Source: Desulforamulus ferrireducens | Lineage (GTDB): Bacteria > Bacillota > Desulfotomaculia > Desulfotomaculales > Desulfotomaculaceae | Length of the DNA stretch: 64,000 bases | Assembly (NCBI RefSeq): GCF_002005145.1 | Contig: NZ_CP019698.1 | Location: 3,162,001 to 3,226,000, forward strand | Reading direction: 5' to 3' | Shown here: one piece after another, positions 30,247 through 38,425 of the stretch | Position numbering within the stretch: position 1 is the first letter of the stretch | Layout: each line of letters begins with the position of its first letter | Position numbers and translations under genes: made by a program | The notes under the pieces: generated by a model | What the model saw: the letters and a program-made list of their open reading frames with translations, nothing else | Told to the model about the DNA's origin: nothing | The model's database searches: none

Positions 30247-31401
30247 TTATTTTATGGCTAAAAATTCCTGGGGCAGTTCATCTGATAGATTAAATTTATG
30301 GCAAATAAAGTCTGCAATCCTTTTGGAGGCTAATCCATCGCCGTAGGGATTAACTGCCTCGGCCATGGATTGGTAAGCTTTGGCATTATTCAGTAATTCG
30401 TTTGTGACTGACAGCACAATCTGCCGATCCGTGCCTACTAATTTTACCGTGCCAGCCTCCACAGCTTCCGGTCTTTCCGTGGTGTCACGGAGAACCAGTA
30501 CCGGCTTGCCCAGGGAGGGCGCTTCCTCTTGCAGCCCACCGGAATCCGTCAGCACCAGATAGCAGCGCTGCATTAGGTTAATAAAGGGCTCGTACTGCAA
30601 GGGCTCAATAAGATGTACCCGAGGCAGGTTGCCTAATACCTCATAAACCACCCGGCGTACCGCTGGATTCATATGCACAGGGAAAACAATTTCCACATCC
30701 GGGTGGGTTTCTACGATTTCTTTGAGAGCTTGATAGATGGCCCGCATGGGTTCGCCCAGGTTTTCCCGGCGGTGAGTGGTGACCAAAAGCACTCGCCTGT
30801 TACCAAAATCTATCTTATTCAAAAGTGGTTCGGAAAATACATAATTTTCTTTTACCGTAGCTTTTAACGCATCAATAACGGTGTTGCCAGTGACAAAAAT
30901 GTTATCAATTTTGACATTTTCCTTCAATAAATTTTGCATAGCTTGCTGCGTAGGGGCAAAATGGTACTCCGCCAAAGCTCCGGTAAGGTGTCGGTTCATT
31001 TCTTCCGGAAAGGGGGAGTATTTGTTATGGGTGCGCAACCCCGCCTCCACATGGCCCACCGGAATTTGGCGGTAGTAGGCGGCCAGGGCAGCCACAAAGG
31101 TGGTGGTGGTGTCACCGTGCACCAGCACCAAGTCCGGGTTGCAGTCTATCAGAACATCTTTCAGGCCATTTAAGGCACGGGTAGTGACATCATAGAGAGT
31201 TTGGCCTGCTTGCATAATGTTGAGATCGTAGTTTGGCACTATGTGGAACAAATCCAGCACTTGGTCCAGCATTTCCCTGTGTTGGGCAGTTACCGCCACC
31301 AGGGATTGGATTTTGTCCGTTCGTCTGTTCAGTTCCTGTACCAGTGGCGCCATTTTGATAGCTTCGGGACGGGTGCCGAAGACAGTTAGTACTTTGAGCA
31401 T
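30247..31401 (-). CDS. wecB: UDP-N-acetylglucosamine 2-epimerase (non-hydrolysing)
   Basis: This 384-residue enzyme interconverts UDP-GlcNAc and UDP-ManNAc for teichoic-acid-like or other wall polymers. The N-terminus LKVLTVFGTRPEAIKMAPLV, VHGDTTTTFVAALAAYY, HVEAGLRT and LTDSGGLQEEAP are family hallmarks. The ATG at 31401 has GGAGG five bases upstream; longer starts run into a repeat. It sits directly upstream of the atp operon, as mnaA does in Bacillus. Together with the WbpABED-like set at 5-9.5 kb it could supply a 2-epimerised diacetamido sugar, but a general housekeeping role is as likely. Confidence 0.92.
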   Translation of the reverse strand: MLKVLTVFGTRPEAIKMAPLVQELNRRTDKIQSLVAVTAQHREMLDQVLDLFHIVPNYDLNIMQAGQTLYDVTTRALNGLKDVLIDCNPDLVLVHGDTTTTFVAALAAYYRQIPVGHVEAGLRTHNKYSPFPEEMNRHLTGALAEYHFAPTQQAMQNLLKENVKIDNIFVTGNTVIDALKATVKENYVFSEPLLNKIDFGNRRVLLVTTHRRENLGEPMRAIYQALKEIVETHPDVEIVFPVHMNPAVRRVVYEVLGNLPRVHLIEPLQYEPFINLMQRCYLVLTDSGGLQEEAPSLGKPVLVLRDTTERPEAVEAGTVKLVGTDRQIVLSVTNELLNNAKAYQSMAEAVNPYGDGLASKRIADFICHKFNLSDELPQEFLAIK

Positions 31402-31410
31402 TTGAGCCTC

Positions 31411-31516
31411 CATTATTAGTCTGGGCTTATTCTGTATTTCTTTGGGGTCTTGGCTGAGCCATAACAGTATTTCTCTTGGGTCCTGTCTGGGCCAAGAAGC
31501 CATTCATCAGGGTCTT
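31411..31516. repeat. GGGTCTTG/CTGGGCTAA repeat, copy 1
   Basis: The stretch has degenerate alternation of CTGGGCTTA, TTTCTTTGGGGTCTTG and GGGTCCTGTCTGGGCC units. Related blocks are at 32119-32285 and 63104-63225. It lies directly upstream of the wecB start. The remaining bases to 31646 are AT-rich and show no gene. Confidence 0.6.
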
Positions 31517-31646
31517 GGTATTTGTATTAGTCTTTTATGGTTTGTATGAGTTTCCTTAATTGGTTTGCTACATGTTTGTATTTATTCTGCATGGTCTTTG
31601 TTCATAGGCGTTTTGATAGACTTCTAATTTTTCATAACCCATAAAG

Positions 31647-31961
31647 TTACTCTTCCTTTAGGTAGCCCTTGCGCATGAGTTTCTCTATATGCTGGGCCCG
31701 GGCTTTTTCTATGTTAACACCGTACTGTTCCTCTAAAACAAACATCATGCTAACGGCTGTTTGGGCCACATCCAGTAATTCTTTAGTGATAAGTTCCATC
31801 ACTTCTTTTTCCTCACATCGCTTCTGTTCACCACTCATGCCACGTAGCTTGCCAATGGCTTGGGCCAGCTCGCCGGCCTCTTCCATGAGCTTAAGGGCGG
31901 TGGATTCCATGGTGGGAGAAAGTTGGTTCAGTCTGGGTAAGGCGATGTTTTTGGTGCGCAT
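31647..31961 (-). CDS. MazG-like nucleotide pyrophosphohydrolase
   Basis: This 104-residue all-alpha NTP-PPase-like protein has the metal-binding pattern of the MazG superfamily: EEAGELAQA near residue 30 and KELLDVAQTAVSMM near 65, supplying the Glu/Asp residues. It is a single-domain form, much shorter than full MazG. It may remove non-canonical nucleotides. It lies between dCMP deaminase and wecB, but the long gaps on both sides suggest its own transcript. CCGGAGGAAAATC precedes the ATG. Confidence 0.75.
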   Translation of the reverse strand: MRTKNIALPRLNQLSPTMESTALKLMEEAGELAQAIGKLRGMSGEQKRCEEKEVMELITKELLDVAQTAVSMMFVLEEQYGVNIEKARAQHIEKLMRKGYLKEE

Positions 31962-32118
31962 GATTTTCCTCCGGGTGGTGCTATGATGAATATAATAACC
32001 ATTCAGCTAGAGGGTAGGAAAATCCTTCATACTTACATATTTTTTGTTAAAAGGGATGGAAAAATACGGGCTGCCAGGTATTTCTTTGCTGTCATGTCCG
32101 GAATAAGCCTGAGCTTAT

Positions 32119-32285
32119 AAGGAAAGTGCTTTGGGGTCTTGTCCGGGCTAATAGGGTATTTGGGGATCCCGGTAAAACAAGACCCTAAGTAATACCCTTT
32201 AGCTCAGACAAGACCCCAAAAGTGCTTCCTCGGCCCGGTCAGGACCCTTAGGGAATACTCCCCTAGCTCTGGCCTTGGCCCAGAC
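32119..32285. repeat. GGGTCTTG/CTGGGCTAA repeat, copy 2 (long inverted arms)
   Basis: Arms of about 30 bases near 32129-32160 (CTTTGGGGTCTTGTC...) and 32190-32222 (complementary ...GACAAGACCCCAAAAG) form an imperfect hairpin, followed by a further degenerate unit that runs into the 3' end of the dCMP deaminase gene. The rest of the gap up to the MazG-like gene shows no gene. Confidence 0.75.
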
Positions 32286-32718
32286 GAACTAATTCTACTC
32301 CGGCTTCCTGAAAAATCTCCAGGGATAGTTGGTCGGGGTAGTCACCGCTGTAGATAACCTTTTGAATACCCGCGTTCACAATCATTTTGGTACACATGAC
32401 GCAGGGTTGGTTAGTTACATAAATAACGCTCCCTTTTATGGCTGTTCCATGTACCGCTGCCTGGATGATGGCATTTTGCTCGGCATGAAGGGCGCGGCAT
32501 AGCTCGTGGCGTTGGCCCGAGGGGACACCTAGTTTCTCACGCAGACAACCGATTTCCAGGCAGTGGGTCAATCCCGCCGGAGCGCCGTTATAGCCGGTGG
32601 CTAGAATTCGGTTGTCTTTCACAATCACCGCACCTACTTTGCGGCGTAAACAGGTGGAGCGAGTGGCAACCACCCGAGTAATTTCCATAAAGTATTCAGA
32701 CCAGGAAGGGCGGGACAT
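32263..32718 (-). CDS. comEB: dCMP deaminase (ComEB-like)
   Basis: This 151-residue zinc deaminase converts dCMP to dUMP. The zinc ligands are in LHAEQNA and [11 protein letters not shown], and the N-terminal [12 protein letters not shown] start is typical. I chose the ATG at 32718, which follows GGAGGTGCATCC. The last residues (RLGQGQS) and the stop codon are encoded inside a dispersed repeat, so the native C-terminus may have been replaced. It follows glyA closely and may share its transcript. Confidence 0.9.
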   Translation of the reverse strand: MSRPSWSEYFMEITRVVATRSTCLRRKVGAVIVKDNRILATGYNGAPAGLTHCLEIGCLREKLGVPSGQRHELCRALHAEQNAIIQAAVHGTAIKGSVIYVTNQPCVMCTKMIVNAGIQKVIYSGDYPDQLSLEIFQEAGVELVRLGQGQS

Positions 32719-32826
32719 GGATGCACCTCCTTGGGGGTGGTTTGTGTTGGGGTTTTGCTCTGACTCTGTCGAGAGGGAGGCTATTCCGGCCATCAGCCGA
32801 CAGCCGATGGCCCAGGCCCCAAATTA

Positions 32827-34074
32827 CTAAGCATATAGCGGATACTTGTCACACAGTTCCTTCACCATGCTGCGGGCTTTTTCACGAACTGCTTCGTCGT
32901 CTTTGTTCTTCAGGACCATGGCGATAATTTCGGCCACTTGGTCAAGATCCGCTTCCTTAAAGCCACGGGTGGTTACTGCCGGGGTACCCAGGCGGATGCC
33001 GCTGGTGATGAAGGGTTTTTCCGGGTCAAAGGGAATGGCATTTTTGTTGCAGGTAATATGCACTTCGTCCAGAATGGTTTCCGCTTCTTTGCCGGTAATG
33101 CCGGTGCCTCTGAGGTCAACCAGCATGAGGTGGTTATCGGTTCCGCCGGAGACCAGGTTAAAGCCCCGTTCCATCAGTCCCTTGGCCAGGGCCTGGGCGT
33201 TGTTGAGGATTTGCTGTTGATAGGCTTTGAATTCGGGTTTTAAGGCCTCACCAAAGGCCACTGCCTTGGCAGCAATTACATGCATCAGGGGACCACCCTG
33301 GCTGCCCGGAAAGATAGCCTTATCAATAAGTTGAGCGTACTTTTCTTTGCAAAGAATCAGGCCGCCCCGGGGGCCACGCAGAGTCTTATGGGTGGTGGTG
33401 GTGACCACGTCGGCATAGGGTACAGGGTTTTGGTGCAGTCCCGCTGCCACCAGCCCGGCGATATGGGCCATATCCACAAACAGGTAGGCATCAATTTCTT
33501 TGGCAATTTCACTGATTCTCTTAAAGTCGATGGCCCGAGGATAGGCGCTGGCGCCGGCCACAATCATTTTGGGTTTTTCCTGCAGGGCAATTTCTCTTAG
33601 TTTATCGTAGTTGATCCGCCCAGTAGCTTCCTCTACACCGTAGGCTACAAAATTAAAGTGTTTGCCGGAAAAGTTGACCGGACTACCATGGGTTAGATGG
33701 CCACCGTGAGCCAGATTCATGCCCAGAATTTTATCCCCCGGTTGCAGCAAAGCAAAGTAAACGGCAAAGTTGGCCTGAGCACCGGAGTGGGGCTGCACAT
33801 TGGCATGATCTGCCCCGAAAATTTCTTTAGCCCGGCTGATAGCCAGTCTTTCGGCAATATCCACATATTCGCAGCCGCCGTAGTAGCGCTTGCCGGGATA
33901 GCCTTCAGCGTATTTGTTGGTAAGTACCGACCCTTGGGCTTCCAGTACCGCAGGACTAACAAAGTTTTCGGAGGCAATGAGTTCAATGTTGCGTTGTTGG
34001 CGTTGGAATTCCTGTTGGATGGCATTTGCCAGCTCGGGGTCGGATTGGGCAAGTGTTTGGTTGAGGTTAAACAT
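32827..34074 (-). CDS. glyA: Serine hydroxymethyltransferase
   Basis: This 415-residue PLP enzyme interconverts serine and glycine with tetrahydrofolate, feeding one-carbon metabolism. PLP-lysine lies in [15 protein letters not shown] near residue 228, and [18 protein letters not shown] near residue 55 is the family landmark. The start ATG at 34074 is supported by AAGGAGAGG about 10 bases upstream; the frame extends further but without a ribosome-binding site. In Bacillus the order rpiB-ywlG-glyA-upp is conserved; here upp is missing. Confidence 0.96.
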   Translation of the reverse strand: MFNLNQTLAQSDPELANAIQQEFQRQQRNIELIASENFVSPAVLEAQGSVLTNKYAEGYPGKRYYGGCEYVDIAERLAISRAKEIFGADHANVQPHSGAQANFAVYFALLQPGDKILGMNLAHGGHLTHGSPVNFSGKHFNFVAYGVEEATGRINYDKLREIALQEKPKMIVAGASAYPRAIDFKRISEIAKEIDAYLFVDMAHIAGLVAAGLHQNPVPYADVVTTTTHKTLRGPRGGLILCKEKYAQLIDKAIFPGSQGGPLMHVIAAKAVAFGEALKPEFKAYQQQILNNAQALAKGLMERGFNLVSGGTDNHLMLVDLRGTGITGKEAETILDEVHITCNKNAIPFDPEKPFITSGIRLGTPAVTTRGFKEADLDQVAEIIAMVLKNKDDEAVREKARSMVKELCDKYPLYA

Positions 34075-34095
34075 AAGGGGGTCCTCTCCTTTTTT

Positions 34096-34125
34096 GCCAT
34101 CGGCCATCAGCCATCGGCCGTCGGC
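34096..34125. repeat. Heptamer array, CATCGGC orientation (left of four-helix-bundle gene)
   Basis: Four units of CATCGGC or CATCAGC/CGTCGGC are followed by a T-rich stretch. An inverted array (GCCGATG units) lies at 34541-34572, so the pair brackets the small gene at 34129-34518. Confidence 0.8.
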
Positions 34126-34128
34126 TTT

Positions 34129-34518
34129 TTATTTGGTATTTCTTTGAGGTCTTAAAGACCTAATTTCCTGTTGCAGTATATCTATAAATTTGTTTAGTTG
34201 CTTTCCTAGTCGGGTATAGGAATTCGAGAGACTTAGATACTCTTCTTCAGGGATATATCCTAAATCTTTTATCATCTGTAATAGCACAACCACTTCATTA
34301 CTTGAGCCTTGTGCATTAATTATGAACTTTCTATAATCCAGTTTATGGTTCCTTCTACCATAACCTTCAGCTATGTTTAGAGGTATGGATATTGCTGCAC
34401 GTCTAAGCTGACTACCTATCTCATAAAGCTCATGTCTTGGAAACTTCATGGTTAACCGATGGATTTCCAATGATAGTTTGTAACTCTCGTTATAAACGTG
34501 CAATTTTCTATATCCCAT
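34129..34518 (-). CDS. Four-helix-bundle protein (23S rRNA intervening-sequence type)
   Basis: This 129-residue protein belongs to the S23/IVP family, first known from intervening sequences in 23S rRNA genes. Visible are the KLHVYNESYKLSLEIHRLT start, SQLRRAAISIPLNIAEGYGRR and a C-terminal helical stretch. Related proteins form pentameric helical bundles; the cellular role is unknown. The ATG at 34518 has GGAGG upstream. The gene interrupts the otherwise conserved rpiB-glyA order. It is bracketed by inverted heptamer arrays and has lower GC than its neighbours, which suggests later insertion. Confidence 0.85.
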   Translation of the reverse strand: MGYRKLHVYNESYKLSLEIHRLTMKFPRHELYEIGSQLRRAAISIPLNIAEGYGRRNHKLDYRKFIINAQGSSNEVVVLLQMIKDLGYIPEEEYLSLSNSYTRLGKQLNKFIDILQQEIRSLRPQRNTK

Positions 34519-34540
34519 ACAGCCTCCATTCTCAACCAAA

Positions 34541-34572
34541 AGCCGATGGCCGACGGCTGAGGGCCGATGGCC
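34541..34572. repeat. Heptamer array, GCCGATG orientation (right of four-helix-bundle gene)
   Basis: Units GCCGATG, GCCGACG, GCTGAGG and GCCGATG occur in tandem. They are the inverted partner of the array at 34096-34125. Confidence 0.8.
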
Positions 34573-34575
34573 AGT

Positions 34576-35508
34576 TTACCTACAAGCATACTTCTCCTCT
34601 ATGGCAGTAATCTTATCCACCCTCTTGGCATGACGCTCTCCTGCAAATTCGGTGGTTAGGAATTTTTCTACGATTTCCAGGGCTTTTTCCAGGGTGAGGA
34701 AACGGGAGCCTAAGGTTAGAACGTTGGCGTTGTTGTGTTCGCGGGCAAGGCCGGCGATTACGGGGTCAAAGACGTTGGCGGCGCGGATGCCAGGAACTTT
34801 GTTCACGGCAATGGCCATACCAACCCCGGAGCCGCAGATGAGGATACCCATTTGACAGGCGCCGGAACGAATCTTTTCTCCCACAGCCAAAGCAAAGTCG
34901 GGGTAGTCGCAGGAATCTGTGGAGTTGCAACCCATATCTTCCACTGTTATACCTTGGTTTTGCAGATACTGACGAATTTGTTCTTTCATCTCAAAGCCTG
35001 CATGGTCACTGCCAAGCACTAGGGTCATTTCCTTCATGTTAGTTTTTAAACCTCCATTTTGGGTGAATTTATTCAATGCCGCTTTAATATTAGTGGTCAG
35101 CTCTTCGGCACAAAGACGATATACCTCCACCGGGCTGCCGTAGGGATCGGAGATATCTTTGTTTGTGCCGGCGTAGCTGCCCAGGGTAAATACTTTTTCC
35201 TTGGCCTCTGGCAGTAGATGCAGGATTTGTTGCCGGTGGGCTTCTGTCATGGTGAGTACCAGGTCGGCCTCCAGTACCAATTCCGGTGTCAGTTGTGAGG
35301 CCCGATGTTGGTCTAAATCTATCCCCTGTTCGGCCAGGGCTTGAATAGCCTGTGCCGAGGCTTTTTCACCCGGCCAGGCCATTACCCCGGCAGAGACAAA
35401 CTGTATACCCGCAAGACCCATTTCCTCTGCTATTTTCCTGGCCAGAGCTTCGGCCATACTGCTACGGCAGGTGTTTCCTGTACATACAAAGAGAATTTTC
35501 TTATCCAT
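34576..35508 (-). CDS. Fusion of YwlE-type low-molecular-weight phosphatase and ribose-5-phosphate isomerase B
   Basis: One 310-residue frame holds two proteins that are separate in most bacteria. Residues 1-150 are a low-molecular-weight protein phosphatase with the P-loop FVCTGNTCRSSMAEA (Thr after the first Gly-Asn as in the arginine phosphatase YwlE) and the Asp loop ISDPYGSP. From about residue 162, TLVLGSDHAGFEMKEQI begins a complete RpiB with the CGSGVGMAIAVNK motif and the AREHNNANVL segment. A short linker (NKFTQNGGLKTNMKE) joins them. In Bacillus ywlE and rpiB are neighbours, so a lost stop codon is a simple origin. An internal ATG (MKEM) could also give free RpiB. GGAGG lies 10 bases before the ATG. 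Confidence 0.92.
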   Translation of the reverse strand: MDKKILFVCTGNTCRSSMAEALARKIAEEMGLAGIQFVSAGVMAWPGEKASAQAIQALAEQGIDLDQHRASQLTPELVLEADLVLTMTEAHRQQILHLLPEAKEKVFTLGSYAGTNKDISDPYGSPVEVYRLCAEELTTNIKAALNKFTQNGGLKTNMKEMTLVLGSDHAGFEMKEQIRQYLQNQGITVEDMGCNSTDSCDYPDFALAVGEKIRSGACQMGILICGSGVGMAIAVNKVPGIRAANVFDPVIAGLAREHNNANVLTLGSRFLTLEKALEIVEKFLTTEFAGERHAKRVDKITAIEEKYACR

Positions 35509-35557
35509 GGCTTATCTTCCTCCGGTTGTATTATTCCCCAGGTATCTCCTCCGCATA

Positions 35558-35595
35558 AGAAAAAGCGCCATTTGGGAAACACACATGGACGCTTT
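35558..35595 (-). terminator. Terminator after mntP
   Basis: On the minus strand AAAGCGTCCAT and ATGGCGCTTT pair with one mismatch, followed by TTCTTA. It lies 36 bases after the mntP stop, before the YwlE-RpiB fusion gene. Confidence 0.65.
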
Positions 35596-35630
35596 ATTTC
35601 TACAATTATCTTGTTTTTCCTTTAATATGG

Positions 35631-36173
35631 TTACGAGAAAAATAATTTAATACCTATACCGGCTAAAATAAGCCCGCCCACCAACTGAGCCTTGTCGCCG
35701 ATCTTATCCCCAATATATTTCCCCAGGGTTAGACCACAGAAGGTCATCAATCCCGCCACCACCCCGATGACACCGGCAGCCAGGGCGAGGTTTACCTGCT
35801 GGGTACCCAGGGTAAAACCGACGCTGAGGGCATCCATACTAACACTGGCGGATAACAGCAGCAGCCCACCGGTGGTAGTAATGGTAAAGCCTGGTTCTTC
35901 CACACCGGGCTTAAGGGCATCCCAAATCATTTTTAGCCCCAAAAAGACTAGCAGCAGGGCACCGGCAATGGCCGCGGCTTCTCCTACCTTAGCACCTAAA
36001 AAGCCCCCCACATACCAACCCAAGAGTGGCATAAAGATGTGGAAGACAAGTACCATTAGACTTATGCTGGCAATCTGTCGGCGGTTAACACCGGCCATAC
36101 CTATGCCTACACATAAAGAAAAGGCATCTGAACCCAAGGCCACGGCCAGAGCCAGGAGAGTTAGAATTGACAA
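35631..36173 (-). CDS. mntP: Manganese efflux pump MntP
   Basis: This 180-residue membrane protein has six helices in two repeats, each with a conserved acidic motif (GSDAFSLCVGIG near residue 15 and SMDALSVGFTLG near 112). It exports Mn2+ to prevent toxicity. The start is TTG at 36173 with a weak GGGG site. Bacillus has the orthologue (ywlD) next to ywlC and ywlE, as here. mntP often has a yybP-ykoY manganese riboswitch; I looked for its conserved core upstream and did not find it. Confidence 0.9.
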   Translation of the reverse strand: MSILTLLALAVALGSDAFSLCVGIGMAGVNRRQIASISLMVLVFHIFMPLLGWYVGGFLGAKVGEAAAIAGALLLVFLGLKMIWDALKPGVEEPGFTITTTGGLLLLSASVSMDALSVGFTLGTQQVNLALAAGVIGVVAGLMTFCGLTLGKYIGDKIGDKAQLVGGLILAGIGIKLFFS

Positions 36174-36335
36174 GATAAAAACCCCTTTTTTGGGCTTCCA
36201 GCTGTAAGCCAGCAGCCCTTTTTACCTTGAACCCTATCTGATAAAGCTAGCAAAATTTAGAATAACTATCTTTTGCTACTATATGAAAGTCCACCGCAAA
36301 AAAGCCCACGAAAGATGGCTGAACACTGCCAGCTA

Positions 36336-37409
36336 TCAGCATCCCACCACTTCCGACGCTGCCCTTTGGAGGCGGTTCATTACCGCCAGGCCCAGGCCCT
36401 GGGTATCCAGTCCTTCAGCTAGAATGGTATCCACTTGCAGTTGTTCAAATTGCCTGAGCAGGGCAAAAAGTGAGGCCGCTGCCATGGCAGGGTTTTCCCT
36501 GGTTCCCAGGGGTAGAACAATGGCATCAGCGGGGTAGAAGGGGATGTTTTCCTCGGCAGCCAGGATGCCCACTCTTTTGCCCTGGCTTGTTAGCTCCCGA
36601 TAACGGGCCGCCAGTTGCTCCTTTACTTTGGTGGTTGCTCCGGTAAAGAGAATTACCGGGGCTGTTGGGGCATAGTGCCTGTATTTCATACCGGGGGAGC
36701 GGGGCGCCTCATTTGCCGGCAGTTTCTTCCCCAGCACTGACGGGTCTATGATAACCTCCGGAATTACCTGTTGCAGCTGCTCATAGGTTACTCCACCGGG
36801 ACGTAGAATTATTGGCACGGCACCCGTTAGGTCCAGCACCGTTGACTCCAAACCCACACCTGCCGGGCCGGCATCCAGCAGAGCATCAACGCGCCCTGTT
36901 AGGTCTGCCTTGACATGGTCCGCGGTGGTTGGGCTGGGACGGCCCGATTTATTGGCGCTGGGTGCGGCAATGGGCACCCCGGCTGCTTTAATTAAAGCCA
37001 AGGCCACCGGGTGAGCGGGCATACGAATGGCTACGGTGTCTAAGCCGCCGGTCACTTCCCGGGGAATTGCTGCGGCCCGGGGAACCACCAGGGTAAGGGG
37101 CCCCGGCCAAAAAGTCTTCATTAGCAGTTGGGCCGTTGTGGGTAGGTCCCGACTAAGGGAGACGGCCATGGGTATCTCCGCCACATGCAGTATTAAAGGA
37201 TTATCCGAGGGACGACCCTTGGCGCGATATATTTTAGCCACTGCCTCACCGCTTAAGCCGTGGGCACCCAAGCCATAAACTGTTTCTGTGGGGAAAGCCA
37301 CTAACCCCCCATTTTTAATAATAGCTGCAGCTTTTTCAATAATCTGTGCATCAGGCTGGCTGGGGTCTAGCTGCCATACCTGGGTGGTTATGCTGTCTGT
37401 TTTTTCCAT
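36336..37409 (-). CDS. L-threonylcarbamoyladenylate synthase (TsaC/Sua5)
   Basis: This 357-residue protein makes threonylcarbamoyl-AMP for the t6A37 modification of ANN-decoding tRNAs. The YrdC/TsaC domain fills residues 15-215 (VYGLGAHG, AKIYRAKGRPSDNPLILHV, SANKSGRPSPTTADHV) and the Sua5 C-terminal domain follows a short linker (from about 245). This longer Sua5 form is the Bacillus ywlC type. ACGGAGATGTAAACA precedes the ATG. Confidence 0.92.
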   Translation of the reverse strand: MEKTDSITTQVWQLDPSQPDAQIIEKAAAIIKNGGLVAFPTETVYGLGAHGLSGEAVAKIYRAKGRPSDNPLILHVAEIPMAVSLSRDLPTTAQLLMKTFWPGPLTLVVPRAAAIPREVTGGLDTVAIRMPAHPVALALIKAAGVPIAAPSANKSGRPSPTTADHVKADLTGRVDALLDAGPAGVGLESTVLDLTGAVPIILRPGGVTYEQLQQVIPEVIIDPSVLGKKLPANEAPRSPGMKYRHYAPTAPVILFTGATTKVKEQLAARYRELTSQGKRVGILAAEENIPFYPADAIVLPLGTRENPAMAAASLFALLRQFEQLQVDTILAEGLDTQGLGLAVMNRLQRAASEVVGC

Positions 37410-37669
37410 TGTTTACATCTCCGTCCTTACGGAGGAAATTATATCATGTTTTCTGGTTGTAGACCATAAACATTGGCTGTAGACCTCTTGATTAATCCTT
37501 TTCCCCTGGCTAAGGCTGGTTGGCATAATTAGCCTTGCCATCAGAATAGTATTATAAAAACCATCTGGTATTTATTACTAACAAGGACCAAAGGCTAACA
37601 GCCAATGACCAAATCAATGTTGTCAAAAGCCATAAAATTTTGGTCGAGAGAATTTAAAGGAGGCGCAGC
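37410..37669. promoter_or_regulatory. Divergent promoter region between tsaC and the NicO transporter gene
   Basis: This 260-base gap drives tsaC to the left and the transporter to the right. It is AT-rich with scattered TTGCCA, TTGTCA, TATTAT and TATAAA boxes, but no pair with ideal spacing that I trust. I checked for a NiCo riboswitch upstream of the metal transporter and saw no convincing match. Confidence 0.3.
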
Positions 37670-38362
37670 ATGGACTTCTGGCTCTATTTTTTTTCAGCTC
37701 TGGGTATCGGGGCTTTACATGCCTTGGAGCCGGGACATGGTAAGAGTATTATGGGGGCCTATTTAATTATGTCCCGGGGGCGTTCCCGAGATGCGGTTTT
37801 GTTGGGACTAATATCAGCTATTACCCACACCATGGTGATTGTGGTGCTGGCTGTGCTGGCCCATTCCGCCACCGCCCTGGCCATGTCCAATACCTCCCTC
37901 CCCCAGGAAAGGATGGAGAACTGGCTAAAACTAGTATCCGGTGTGATCATTGCCCTGGTGGGGCTGCGCATGGTGATCCGGAAGACCACCACCTGCAGTT
38001 GTGGCTGTGGTCAGGCCCAGCATCTTGGTCCCTGGGGCAAGCAGCCGCAACCCAAGGGGAACTTGTTGGATATTCTCTTACTGGGCTTTACCAACGGCTT
38101 AATGCCCTGCCCCAGTGCCTTGGCCGTGCTGTTGCTATCAGTGAGCAGCGGTGCTTTATTAAGCGGCTTGGCCCTGGTGTTCGCCTTTGGTATAGGTGGG
38201 GCAGTGGCTCTGGTTACCATTGGCCTGGTCTTTGTTAAATTATCCTCCTGGGCCGGAGGACTGTTTGATCGCGGTATCGGCAGATTCCTGCCCAAGTTAA
38301 GCGGCCTGTTGATTTTTGCCATAGGTGGCTTCACCACCTACGGAGCTGCGCTAAAACTGTAG
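37670..38362 (+). CDS. NicO/RcnA-family nickel or cobalt transporter
   Basis: This 230-residue membrane protein has six hydrophobic segments. The family metal motif HALEPGHGKS lies in the first helix (residues 18-27) and a second histidine-containing stretch (ISAITHTMVIVVL) in the next. A CSCGCGQ cluster sits in the loop after helix 3 and could bind metal. The family exports Ni2+ or Co2+ (RcnA) or supplies them to enzymes; direction cannot be told here. AAAGGAGGCGCAGC precedes the ATG. It is one of only two plus-strand genes. Confidence 0.85.
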   Translation: MDFWLYFFSALGIGALHALEPGHGKSIMGAYLIMSRGRSRDAVLLGLISAITHTMVIVVLAVLAHSATALAMSNTSLPQERMENWLKLVSGVIIALVGLRMVIRKTTTCSCGCGQAQHLGPWGKQPQPKGNLLDILLLGFTNGLMPCPSALAVLLLSVSSGALLSGLALVFAFGIGGAVALVTIGLVFVKLSSWAGGLFDRGIGRFLPKLSGLLIFAIGGFTTYGAALKL

Positions 38363-38425
38363 CTACGACAAAACCCTCCATCTGGGAGTATCATGTTATC
38401 CCTACAGAAACGGAGGCGGATAGTC

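Noticed and set aside
34129-34518. rRNA intervening sequence
   Set aside because: The protein belongs to the IVP family, but there is no 23S rRNA around it; it is an independent gene.
36174-36335. yybP-ykoY manganese riboswitch before mntP
   Set aside because: The conserved core could not be found; only a simple GGGCT...AGCCC hairpin is visible.
37410-37669. NiCo riboswitch before the NicO gene
   Set aside because: No four-helix junction-like arrangement with the conserved G-rich internal loops was seen.
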